A DNA stretch of 29,015 nt, taken from Bdellovibrionales bacterium (lineage in GTDB: Bacteria > Bdellovibrionota > Bdellovibrionia > Bdellovibrionales > UBA1609). Both the position numbers and the translations under genes were made by a program. The notes beneath the pieces were generated by a model. That model made no database searches and was not told the DNA's origin. It worked only from the letters and a program-made list of their open reading frames with translations. Positions 8,110 through 14,966 of the stretch are shown here, in pieces; position 1 is the first letter of the stretch; each line of letters starts with the position of its first letter. The stretch is from positions 1-29,015 of the forward strand of contig JAGRAK010000001.1 of assembly GCA_020434645.1 (NCBI GenBank). Direction: 5' to 3'.

Positions 8110-8754
8110 TTAAAAATCAAATATTTTTAAAAACCCCATGTTTATATATAATGGCATGGCTACAACTAGCATGACCTCATTCAATTTGACTTCTTCAAGT
8201 GAAGTTGTCAGCTCAGTCGTCGCCGAATATTGTTCTTTGTATTTTAGCGTATTGTACGAAATATCTACGCTCATGTATTTAAAAACATGCACTCCTAGCT
8301 TCATACCAAATCCTTTGCCAGAGTATTTGTCATCTTCATTTGCTCCTGAAGAAAACTGCATCTCAGATGAAAAAATATATTTTGGTATAATACGAAATCG
8401 ACCAGCATTAAAAAGTATAATTATACTCCCATCTACTTTATTTGCAGTGTCTACGTTAGCGGCAGCACCACCTGTTTTTGACTCTAGATCTATTAGTCCG
8501 AGTAAGTACTCGCCTCCTAGTCCAAATGATTTAGACGGAGTGGCCATAGCTATAGATGCGCCATACGTTAATCCTGCATAATCATGTTCTGTAGAGTCGG
8601 GCTGTGTTGCTTGCTCGCCACTCAAGCTCATTTGATAACCCACATTCGGCTCTATCAAAAAGTTTATGTAACCACTAGCCAAGGCTTGTGAGCCGAACAG
8701 TATTAAAAAGCTAAAAATAAAAAAATGTCTGAATTTTACCGTATGTATTGTCAT
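8110..8754 (-). CDS. Small outer-membrane beta-barrel-like protein
   Basis: A 214-residue protein with a signal peptide ending A-L-A-S-G near residue 28 and a series of alternating strands (for example A-G-L-T-Y-G-A-S-I, G-F-G-M-K-L-G-V-H-V, M-S-V-D-I-S-Y-N). It ends I-N-M-G-F-L-K-I-F-D-F, with a terminal Phe. An eight-stranded barrel is plausible. The start at 8754 has GGGGAGA five bases upstream, although this places the first 44 bases inside the end of the preceding DUF4105 gene in another frame. The overlap implies co-transcription and perhaps coupling. No specific family is recognised. Confidence 0.82.
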   Translation of the reverse strand: MTIHTVKFRHFFIFSFLILFGSQALASGYINFLIEPNVGYQMSLSGEQATQPDSTEHDYAGLTYGASIAMATPSKSFGLGGEYLLGLIDLESKTGGAAANVDTANKVDGSIIILFNAGRFRIIPKYIFSSEMQFSSGANEDDKYSGKGFGMKLGVHVFKYMSVDISYNTLKYKEQYSATTELTTSLEEVKLNEVMLVVAMPLYINMGFLKIFDF

Positions 8755-10546
8755 CTGATCTCCCCATTAACAGCTGCCAGCTTTGCTGTGTGTTTTTTGC
8801 CCAGGATAGAACTCCCTCATTTAACGAAAAATGATTTTTTTCTCCTAATGAAAAATCCTGGTACCTATTTAAAAAAATAAATTTAAAATCCCGGGTAAGG
8901 TTCAAATAAAATGAAGCCTCTACGCCTAACCCTGCTTGGTAGTTTTCATTTAAGTCCTCATGGTAGTTTAAAGCAAGTACTCCCATAGCATAAAAAGTAA
9001 GTCGGTTCCATTCTACTGCGATACCCTTCGCATACTCATTGGTGAAATAATGTCGATTCGCAAGTCGGCTTGTCTTTGGCCGAGATATTTCTGAATTAAA
9101 CTTTGAGGAGGCTTGTTTATTTTCTTTAGTTACAGGATGTATAGTTAAAACCTTAAAAAGACTTAATGACTCTAGATCAAGACGATCATTTTGAAATCTA
9201 ATGTCTATCTTTAATGCCTCTAAGTCTGTATTTTCAACATAACTTGGACTCGGGTCTATTCGATCATGCAATACGAGTCGCCACTCAATGCCACCAAATT
9301 TTACATTTTCATCTTCGCCGTAATTTAGACCTATACGATGAGGTTTATGCCCAGCTTCAGGGCGCATTCGGGTAACTTGAAACTGCTTTTCTGGCATTAC
9401 TCTGCTTATCGTCGATCGATCCGCTAAAACTTGAGGCCTAAGCTGAACAGCCTCATCAGTTTCTACAAACGTCAGATAATCATTGAATCCGTCTAGAACT
9501 CTAGCCTGGGAGTCTGGCCCCAATGTTTTTGATACATTTGCCCAAGTTGACGGATAAGCACTTATTTTTTCAGTCAGAGCCGAGTATGCATTCCGCTCAT
9601 CTTGCGACATCCAAGCTAAACGTTGCCCACGTTTATTTTCTTTCGAAGGGTAATAATTGGTTTTGAGTACCAACCCGCTACTTTCTACTACAACTCGTAC
9701 AGTTTCGGCAGGGATAGTGAGTCTTGCAAATTGTTCTGATAAGTTTAATGTCGGTCGGCCGACCTCCATTAGTTTTAATAAATAGTACGAACAGTTCCCA
9801 TCGAGAAAATAGTAGCGAATACTCGTTTTTTGCACTTCCCATAAATGATTTAGTATTCGATCAATTTCTTTTTTTGTTAAATTAAGTTCATATTCAAATA
9901 TATCTCGAGTTTCTTGGTACCCATAGCGCAGAAGTTCATCATAGAAATAACTTGTTCCGAACTGACCAGCATACCCGCCAAATATGCCGTTAAATGCTAA
10001 TGACATCATAGACTCATCTGATGCAAAGTTAGCCGCATAACTAATAACTGTATGGAGAGAAGACTCAACCGGCTTTGAAGCATCATTTATTTTTAAGAAA
10101 GTATGAGAGAATAACGACAGACTCGACTCTAAGCTTTGTGCGGGGTAGACTAGTGACAACGAATTGGCATTGAGTTTACTCTTCCACTTATTCAATTCTT
10201 CACATTTATTTAACCCGGCAGCTGAATCTAAACCCTGCGACTCTGCTATCAACTGATATCGTGCCGGGTATTGACATATCCAGCGCTCGGCGTCTGATTC
10301 ACCAAACTGTTTTTCTATTGTGGCGTTCAATTCTGCTAGGGGGTCAACCAGACCTTTTTCACTAATAAAAAAATTGTCAGATAGAACTTTTGACTTTGTA
10401 CTGCCCAAAGAATTGGTTTCGTAATAATTAATTGTGCGCCACTGTCTTGAGTTAGCCAATGTTTTGAGTTCGGCTTCAGATAACGAGCGACCCAATGCAA
10501 TGTTCGCAAAACATAAAAAAAATAAAAAAGGAGCTAACCGCATCAT
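8711..10546 (-). CDS. DUF4105 (Lnb-type N-terminal periplasmic domain) protein
   Basis: A protein of about 611 residues with a signal peptide (MMRLAPFLFFLCFANIALG). Residues about 120-270 match the DUF4105 pattern: S-L-F-S-H-T-F-L-K-I (His about 148), a Y-A-A-N-F run, G-G-Y-A-G-Q-F-G, and F-L-D-G-N-C-S-Y-Y-L-L (Cys about 252). A conserved His followed by a Cys in this order is what circularly permuted NlpC/P60-like enzymes show, so a periplasmic thiol hydrolase activity is possible (inference). The C-terminal 200 residues are strand-rich and end with F-F-Y-F, like an outer-membrane barrel. ATG 10546 (or 10543) is preferred over TTG 10567; a GGAG lies about 15 bases before it. It sits between a DUF3015-like gene and a small barrel gene, the latter overlapping it. 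Confidence 0.85.
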   Translation of the reverse strand: MMRLAPFLFFLCFANIALGRSLSEAELKTLANSRQWRTINYYETNSLGSTKSKVLSDNFFISEKGLVDPLAELNATIEKQFGESDAERWICQYPARYQLIAESQGLDSAAGLNKCEELNKWKSKLNANSLSLVYPAQSLESSLSLFSHTFLKINDASKPVESSLHTVISYAANFASDESMMSLAFNGIFGGYAGQFGTSYFYDELLRYGYQETRDIFEYELNLTKKEIDRILNHLWEVQKTSIRYYFLDGNCSYYLLKLMEVGRPTLNLSEQFARLTIPAETVRVVVESSGLVLKTNYYPSKENKRGQRLAWMSQDERNAYSALTEKISAYPSTWANVSKTLGPDSQARVLDGFNDYLTFVETDEAVQLRPQVLADRSTISRVMPEKQFQVTRMRPEAGHKPHRIGLNYGEDENVKFGGIEWRLVLHDRIDPSPSYVENTDLEALKIDIRFQNDRLDLESLSLFKVLTIHPVTKENKQASSKFNSEISRPKTSRLANRHYFTNEYAKGIAVEWNRLTFYAMGVLALNYHEDLNENYQAGLGVEASFYLNLTRDFKFIFLNRYQDFSLGEKNHFSLNEGVLSWAKNTQQSWQLLMGRSDDNTYGKIQTFFYF

Positions 10547-10589
10547 AAAACGATAGGGCAGCTCCAATTTACTTACAACAATAAGTTAA

Positions 10590-11051
10590 TTATATAACCG
10601 GTTGGCAAGAGTTTTTAAGTTCAGAACTTTGACCCATTACTTCAATCGTATTATTTAAAACAGATTGCGGGTCACGGTCGCCTGAATATATTTTAGTGAA
10701 CTTACCTTGTACTGTTTTTGAAAACTGGCTGTGATTTGGGCAACCCAAAATCATGGCATAATCATTCACAAACTGACCTTCGCCACGGCTCATGTCCTCC
10801 ATTAGATTGTCATAATTAGTATCCACGTAGTGACGAATTTCATCTTTTTTATTCTGAATGATGAACATCACATGATCACAACTGTCAGAAGTGCTACTAG
10901 ACGAAGACGTATACCATAATACGGCGTGACAATTTAAAGTCCCAGATTTCCATTTTCTAAACAATCCTTTCGATTGATTTTTTGCCTCAGCTAGTGATGC
11001 CATACCTATCAACATTGAAAGTGCTATTACTAAAGTCTTAATCCCTTGCAT
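10590..11051 (-). CDS. DUF3015-like exported protein
   Basis: A 153-residue protein with a signal peptide (MQGIKTLVIALSMLIGMASLAEA). The mature part has a Ser/Thr-rich turn followed by D-S-C-D-H-V-M-F-I-I-Q-N, then M-S-R-G-E-G-Q-F-V-N-D-Y-A-M-I-L-G-C and a Phe/Gln segment, which matches the DUF3015 pattern as I know it. Cys residues sit at the start, middle and end and may form disulfides. Function of the family is unknown. ATG 11051 is chosen because GGGAGA lies six bases upstream; an in-frame ATG at 11102 lacks one and would precede the signal peptide with a basic tail. It leads the minus-strand run toward the DUF4105 gene. Confidence 0.8.
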   Translation of the reverse strand: MQGIKTLVIALSMLIGMASLAEAKNQSKGLFRKWKSGTLNCHAVLWYTSSSSSTSDSCDHVMFIIQNKKDEIRHYVDTNYDNLMEDMSRGEGQFVNDYAMILGCPNHSQFSKTVQGKFTKIYSGDRDPQSVLNNTIEVMGQSSELKNSCQPVI

Positions 11052-11117
11052 TTTGATCTCCCTTTTATTGCTTTTGAACTTTAATCGGCCATTATTAATC
11101 AAACTTGAGATTTATAT

Positions 11118-11954
11118 TTGAAAACATTTTTGGCAAAAATTTTTATTCTGACTTTCGTCCCGCTCGCTTTACTTATAAGCGGGTGTAACTCATTTTTTTA
11201 CTACCCCGACTCTCACCTCTACTATCCACCTGACGAGCATGGGTTGAGGTCTCCAAAAGAAATTGAGCTGTCGTCTAGCGACAATGTTACTTTGGCTGCC
11301 TGGCTCTTTAAATCCAATTCAAAAACTAAAGGAACCATTATTCAATTTCACGGCAACGCTCAAAACATGAGCAGCCACTATTCGCACCTTTACTGGGTTA
11401 CGGAGAAGGGATTTAATTTATTTACTTTTGACTATAGCGGATATGGCGTCAGTGAATCTAAACCCACTCCGCTTCGCACAGTACAAGACGGTGAAGTTGC
11501 ACTTAAGAAAGCCTATTCTGAGCACTTGGCTGCCGGCGGCGGTAAATTTATTGTCTACGCTGAAAGCTTAGGCGGTATAATTGCACTTCGCTCTTTAGAA
11601 AATGTAAATATACCCCTTGATCTTCTTGTCCTTGACTCTACTTTTTCGTCATACAAGCGAGTCGCTTATACTGTTACAAAATCAAACTGGCTCACCTGGA
11701 TGTTTAGCCCACTTGTTCGGGTTTTCACTTCTGATAAACTCGCGCCAACTCTATTTACAAAAAAAAGTTTTGCTCCAACAATTGTTATTCATAGTCAGTA
11801 CGATTCTGTTGTGCCTTACTCACAAGGGCTTCATCTTTATCAAGAACTGACCGAGCCCAAAGAATTATGGACACTTGAAAATAAAGGCCATGTCGGCACT
11901 TTTCAAAGTAATGAAAATAGAATTAAATTTATAGACCGAGTTGAGAAACTTTAA
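11118..11954 (+). CDS. Alpha/beta hydrolase lipoprotein (ABHD13/Bem46-like)
   Basis: A 278-residue protein starting at TTG 11118. The signal ends in a lipobox L-I-S-G-C (Cys23), so the enzyme is probably lipid-anchored. The hydrolase core has F-H-G-N-A-Q-N (78-83, oxyanion region), F-D-Y-S-G-Y-G (104-110), the elbow Y-A-E-S-L-G-G (Ser150), H-S-Q-Y-D-S-V-V-P (Asp229) and N-K-G-H-V-G (His258), giving a complete Ser/Asp/His triad. This arrangement resembles Bem46/ABHD13-type serine hydrolases; natural substrates of that group are mostly unknown. The next gene begins 7 bases after the stop, so the two are likely co-transcribed. Start choice rests on the signal peptide; only a weak GAGA precedes the TTG. 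Confidence 0.87.
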   Translation: MKTFLAKIFILTFVPLALLISGCNSFFYYPDSHLYYPPDEHGLRSPKEIELSSSDNVTLAAWLFKSNSKTKGTIIQFHGNAQNMSSHYSHLYWVTEKGFNLFTFDYSGYGVSESKPTPLRTVQDGEVALKKAYSEHLAAGGGKFIVYAESLGGIIALRSLENVNIPLDLLVLDSTFSSYKRVAYTVTKSNWLTWMFSPLVRVFTSDKLAPTLFTKKSFAPTIVIHSQYDSVVPYSQGLHLYQELTEPKELWTLENKGHVGTFQSNENRIKFIDRVEKL

Positions 11955-11961
11955 GGAGTTT

Positions 11962-12540
11962 ATGGTGAATGCGCTCATACTAGTGTTAATTTATAGTCTT
12001 TCGGCCTATGCACAATTTAACATTAAAGGGCTAGAGAATTTGGACAATCCTTTTAAAAAGGGCAATCCAATGTGCAATATTGATCTTGCTTATAAAGAAG
12101 GTCGCAATGAGGCCGCTGATTCGCATCGTTACACACCTGCCCCCAGTCGAATGTTAGCCGTTGGGCATGGCTGTAAACCAGAAGTTGTAGAAAAAATGAA
12201 GGCCGCCTTCGTCAAGGGAGCAAAAGATGCCGAGACGATGGGTAAAGTAGATGAATCTGTACAAATAACATTAGATGACGACACCAAGAAAAGCGTTGAA
12301 AAGTATTTGCCCACAGCAGGGGCTAAAACTGTTCTTACACCCAAGAAGAAACCGGCACATGGATGCCTAAAAGGCAGCAACGGAATTCTTTGCGGATGGA
12401 ACTGTGCAAAAGCATCTGACAGCCAAACCGTATTTTGCTCTAAAATACGCGATCATTTTTGTTTTGCTGATAAGATGAGTGGTGCTTGCGGAAAAAACTG
12501 CACCTCATCTAAGCTCGATGGGATTCGCTGTAGCAATTGA
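11962..12540 (+). CDS. Secreted Cys-rich protein with CGxNC motifs
   Basis: About 192 residues with a signal peptide (MVNALILVLIYSLSAYA, then Gln). AAGGAG at 11953-11958 supports ATG 11962 or the GTG at 11965. Three parts follow: a segment with one Cys, D-L-A-Y-K-E-G-R and G-H-G-C-K; a charged helical middle; and a C-terminal Cys-rich domain of about 60 residues. That domain has two related units, C-G-W-N-C-A-K with a Cys about 11 residues on, and C-G-K-N-C-T-S-S-K-L-D-G-I-R-C, plus C-F-A-D between them. I recall similar C-G-Y-N-C-type tails on other exported proteobacterial proteins, but no function is known to me. Probably disulfide-bonded in the periplasm or outside. It follows the hydrolase lipoprotein directly. 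Confidence 0.8.
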   Translation: MVNALILVLIYSLSAYAQFNIKGLENLDNPFKKGNPMCNIDLAYKEGRNEAADSHRYTPAPSRMLAVGHGCKPEVVEKMKAAFVKGAKDAETMGKVDESVQITLDDDTKKSVEKYLPTAGAKTVLTPKKKPAHGCLKGSNGILCGWNCAKASDSQTVFCSKIRDHFCFADKMSGACGKNCTSSKLDGIRCSN

Positions 12541-12723
12541 TAAGACTAGCGTTAGTTGGTTGCGTAGAAATCCGGTAATTCTGTTCACCGGAGGAAACGT
12601 GGATGCGCGTGAAAACCGTGTATGCAATTTTAATTAATTCCGACTAGATGTTCAAAACCATTGATCTACAAACTTAGCCCTGCTAAAGGCTTCAGCTAAT
12701 CATTCGATAGCTCAGGAGGCTTT
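12541..12723 (+). other. Intergenic region with hairpin and repeated segment
   Basis: No gene of normal size fits here. It holds a TCCGGT/ACCGGA inverted repeat (12571-12576 and 12587-12592) and one copy of a 22-base repeat (12578-12599). A micro-ORF at 12603-12647 (14 codons, starting MRVKTV) follows a GGAGG at 12590-12594 with good spacing; it may be chance. AGGAGG just before 12724 is the ribosome site of the next gene. Confidence 0.4.
12578..12599 (+). repeat. 22-base direct repeat, copy 1
   Basis: The segment ATTCTGTTCACCGGAGGAAACG recurs at 13378-13399 with two C/T differences and exactly 800 bases of offset. Both copies lie just downstream of a stop codon on the same strand, flanking the gene at 12724-13371. 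A GCATCC/GCAACC-type extension beyond the core suggests the similarity is slightly longer, with a 2-base indel. Confidence 0.7.
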
Positions 12724-13371
12724 ATGCAAGTTCTTATTGCACTTTTAACGATTATTTCGTTTCGTTTGGCATTTGCCCAAACAAATCTTCAACCCGAAAA
12801 AGAACAGACATTACTCGCAGAAGCTAGAACTCCAAAAACTCAAAATCGTTCTGATGGATTACGACAACGCGACTTCCATATAGATGCGGGCAATGTAATT
12901 AACCTTATTCTTGGAGAGAACCTCAAATCAGACTCCGGAACAAATCGAGATAGAAATCGTCAAACTATTAATTTGGACGCTGGATGGAACTGGGGTAGTT
13001 TTGAAGCCGGGCCATTAATTTATTATGACAAATATGATGCAGATTCATATAAAGAAGAATCTCTTTCTCTAGGTGGACAAGTTGCTTACAACTTTATCCC
13101 AAACCAACCAGGGAATGATTTGGTTCCATATACCTATTTAAAACTTTATCACTTCGACTACGATTATGATCACAGTACCAATTTTTCATCTAGTTATACT
13201 GAAAAAGGTTTGGTTTATGAGATCGGCGGCGGTGTTAAATATTTTCCGTTTGGCGAATACTTAGCTCTAGTCGCCAGTGCTTATTACAAAGTTAACGATG
13301 CCGAACAAGATAGCGTAGACTACACCGTTAACGGGTTGAGAGCGCGCGGATCATTTTTAATTTATTTTTGA
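12724..13371 (+). CDS. Outer-membrane beta-barrel-like protein
   Basis: A 215-residue protein with AGGAGG before its ATG and a signal peptide (MQVLIALLTIISFRLAFA, then Gln). After a polar linker rich in Arg/Asn (residues 20-60) come repeated amphipathic strands with glycine turns and aromatic belts (N-L-D-A-G-W-N-W-G, L-S-L-G-G-Q-V-A-Y-N-F, Y-E-I-G-G-G-V-K-Y-F) and a C-terminal R-G-S-F-L-I-Y-F ending in Phe. This is typical of a small porin-like or OmpA-like barrel, about eight strands. No family name can be assigned. The flanking 22-base repeats on both sides suggest that this segment may have moved as a unit. Confidence 0.8.
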   Translation: MQVLIALLTIISFRLAFAQTNLQPEKEQTLLAEARTPKTQNRSDGLRQRDFHIDAGNVINLILGENLKSDSGTNRDRNRQTINLDAGWNWGSFEAGPLIYYDKYDADSYKEESLSLGGQVAYNFIPNQPGNDLVPYTYLKLYHFDYDYDHSTNFSSSYTEKGLVYEIGGGVKYFPFGEYLALVASAYYKVNDAEQDSVDYTVNGLRARGSFLIYF

Positions 13372-13377
13372 TAAAAG

Positions 13378-13399
13378 ATTCTGTTCATCGGAGGAAATG
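13378..13399 (+). repeat. 22-base direct repeat, copy 2
   Basis: Second copy (ATTCTGTTCATCGGAGGAAATG) of the element at 12578-12599. It begins 7 bases after the stop of the beta-barrel gene. Confidence 0.7.
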
Positions 13400-13435
13400 G
13401 TTGCATCCAAATGTGCGACCTGACACATAGGTACC

Positions 13436-13455
13436 AAAATTGGCTCAGGCGGAGG
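13436..13455 (-). repeat. Partial copy of the tRNA-Asn 3' end
   Basis: AAAATTGGCTCAGGCGGAGG here is identical to 13647-13666, which on the minus strand is the last part of tRNA-Asn, its CCA and four or five trailer bases. The copies are in the same orientation, 211 bases apart. Similarity stops abruptly on both sides. This is the pattern left by tRNA-targeted integration or by tRNA-linked tandem repeats. Confidence 0.85.
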
Positions 13456-13651
13456 TTGTGCAAGCGCAGTCAAATTGCCAGGGGCAATTTGATGTGATGC
13501 GCCCGCGAGCTTGCGAGAGGAGACTTGCGACGAACGCAAGCGCAGCGAATAGGACGAGAGGGCTAAACGCCCGATTCGTCCGCGTCCCGACAACGAGAGC
13601 CACGCAAAAAACGAAAATCATGCGCAAAAATAAAATGTGAAAAAAGAAAAT

Positions 13652-13727
13652 TGGCTCAGGCGGAGGGACTCGAACCCCCGGCCAACCGGTTAACAGCCGG
13701 TTGCTCTACCAACTGAGCTACGCCTGA
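13652..13727 (-). tRNA. tRNA-Asn (GTT)
   Basis: On the minus strand the acceptor arms TCAGGCG and CGCCTGA pair fully, the D stem is GCTC/GAGC, and the anticodon stem ACCGG/CCGGT holds loop CTGTTAA, giving anticodon GTT. The T arm has loop TTCGAGT and CCA is encoded. Total length is 76. A T-rich trailer follows the CCA. Confidence 0.96.
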
Positions 13728-13747
13728 ACAGTGGTGTGTAAGGAACG

Positions 13748-13776
13748 AAGCTAAAAAAAGCAGCAGACAAAGTCAA
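13748..13776 (-). promoter_or_regulatory. Candidate promoter of tRNA-Asn
   Basis: On the minus strand TTGACT (13776-13771) and TAGCTT (13753-13748) are 17 bases apart, about 20 bases before the tRNA. The -35 is strong, the -10 weak. Confidence 0.4.
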
Positions 13777-13795
13777 TCACGAATCATCTCAAGGG

Positions 13796-14308
13796 TTATT
13801 TGCGACGCCCCTCAGGCAATTCAGAAAGTTCTTCAAGAGCGGCATCAAAGGCAGGCGCGGTAAAGACTTGGCCCTTCCAACTATAGTTGCCAGCGGCATT
13901 TCGGCGGATAATCCCTACATGGCCATCAACGAATTTTACCAAAAGTGCCGGCATAAAAGTGGTATCTTCGGCCGCTGCGAGCTTTTCAGCAGACACCGCA
14001 CAAGACTTGGCAAGCCACTTCTCAACGGCAACAAAATCAACAACTTGGGGCTCTTTACCATCCCGAACCCAATTACTGCCCTGTTGTGATATTTTAAATT
14101 CATCAGGGCGAATAATGGCGGCAACCTTCGTGTCACACCAGTTCCATCGAAATTGATTAGAGCCGGCCGCCTCATCCTCAGACTCTATCCCAAACAAGGC
14201 CTGCACCCCTGGGCTAATACCCTTGGTATTAAGTGAGTAGATGAAATAGAGGCTTAGGCCTAATCCCAATATTAAAAAATTTAATTTTACGAGCATTGAT
14301 GTTTTCAT
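13796..14308 (-). CDS. Membrane-anchored protein of unknown function
   Basis: A 170-residue protein with one N-terminal hydrophobic segment (V-K-L-N-F-L-I-L-G-L-G-L-S-L-Y-F-I-Y) that lacks a clear cleavage site, so it is probably a signal anchor with the rest in the periplasm. The soluble part contains a W-N-W-C and a later K-S-C, a possible disulfide, and ends with an Arg/Lys tail. The strand pattern around F-V-D-G-H-V-G-I-I-R-R and W-K-G-Q-V-F could be a small beta domain. No family is recognised. It starts three bases after the stop of the next gene to the right (14312), so the two form an operon. Confidence 0.75.
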   Translation of the reverse strand: MKTSMLVKLNFLILGLGLSLYFIYSLNTKGISPGVQALFGIESEDEAAGSNQFRWNWCDTKVAAIIRPDEFKISQQGSNWVRDGKEPQVVDFVAVEKWLAKSCAVSAEKLAAAEDTTFMPALLVKFVDGHVGIIRRNAAGNYSWKGQVFTAPAFDAALEELSELPEGRRK

Positions 14309-14311
14309 AGT

Positions 14312-14845
14312 CTATTCCGGTAAAAATTCTATTACACAATTTTTGGCCTGTGGAGACATGATCACCACAGGACTACATTCAGCATAAACGCGAGAAATTT
14401 TTTCTTCACCACTAATCCCAACAATACCGATCGTTTCGTTAGAATAAAATGGATTCATCTCTAAATTTTTATACATTTGTGTGGCTGCGGCCGAGTCATT
14501 TATTGTGGCTCTAATGACTCCATTGGCCTTTTTTTCTACACGAGCTTCTAAGCTTGAGTTCTCAGGCCGAAATTCAAAGTAACAATAGGCTGTATAAAAT
14601 TCGCCATCTACCGTAATGGTTTGGCAGGCAATTGTAACAGCCTGATTTTGTGACTGATACCAGCGTTTTGAGTAAAAAACAGACCCATACTCAGGATCTA
14701 CAACTTTTTTCGGGCCTGAGAAGCCATTTAAAATTTCATCAAAAAGAACTGAGTCGCCCTTATTTAGTTTCAACGTGTAAGTTTCTTGCGCAACTGCAGG
14801 GCTCGACAAAAGGGCTGCAAATAAACAAATAAGTGTAAACTTCAT
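14312..14845 (-). CDS. Small exported protein of unknown function
   Basis: A 177-residue protein with a signal peptide (MKFTLICLFAALLSSPAVA, then Gln). Four Cys in the mature part (I-A-C-Q, A-Y-C-Y, A-E-C-S, N-C-V-I) could form two disulfides. It contains an A-A-A-T-Q-M-Y-K-N-L-E-M region and ends E-F-L-P-E. No family is recognised. No Shine-Dalgarno is visible before the ATG. It leads a two-gene minus-strand operon with the membrane-anchored protein downstream and is divergent from the protease gene. Confidence 0.77.
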   Translation of the reverse strand: MKFTLICLFAALLSSPAVAQETYTLKLNKGDSVLFDEILNGFSGPKKVVDPEYGSVFYSKRWYQSQNQAVTIACQTITVDGEFYTAYCYFEFRPENSSLEARVEKKANGVIRATINDSAAATQMYKNLEMNPFYSNETIGIVGISGEEKISRVYAECSPVVIMSPQAKNCVIEFLPE

Positions 14846-14966
14846 TTTCGCAGCATAGCTTGCCTGGCTTGGTTTTTCTAGTCTTCACGTCCCTTAGCCC
14901 AATTTTTTTATTTTATCTCACAATAGTACAGCTGAGCTCCGAAAGAACTCTGACGGAGGACATCAA

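Larger units (their letters stand above)
13372..13651. other. Structured intergenic element between barrel gene and tRNA-Asn
   Basis: No convincing gene occurs here; the short open frames on both strands cover each other and repetitive sequence. The middle (about 13460-13600) is visibly richer in G+C than the flanks and contains three hairpins: a 9-bp stem at 13471-13491 (CAAATTGCC, loop AGG), a 6-bp stem at 13524-13540 (CTTGCG, loop ACGAA) and a two-part stem at 13552-13581 (GGACGA and GGGC arms). No T-run follows the first, so they are not ordinary terminators. The element lies between tRNA-Asn and a copy of its 3' end. Confidence 0.6.

Noticed and set aside
8110..8130. TTAAAAAT/ATTTTTAA inverted repeat as a bidirectional terminator
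   Set aside because: It contains only A-T pairs, is inside the end of the minus-strand coding region and would be too weak a stem.
8138..8581. 147-codon plus-strand frame
   Set aside because: It lies fully opposite the barrel-like gene at 8110-8754, which has a signal peptide, a strong ribosome site and a typical C terminus.
13471..13491. 9-bp hairpin as a Rho-independent terminator
   Set aside because: There is no T-run after it on either strand.
13357..13640. Short open frames on both strands in the tRNA-Asn region
   Set aside because: They overlap each other, lack ribosome sites and cover the tRNA-copy and hairpin sequence; composition is not coding-like.
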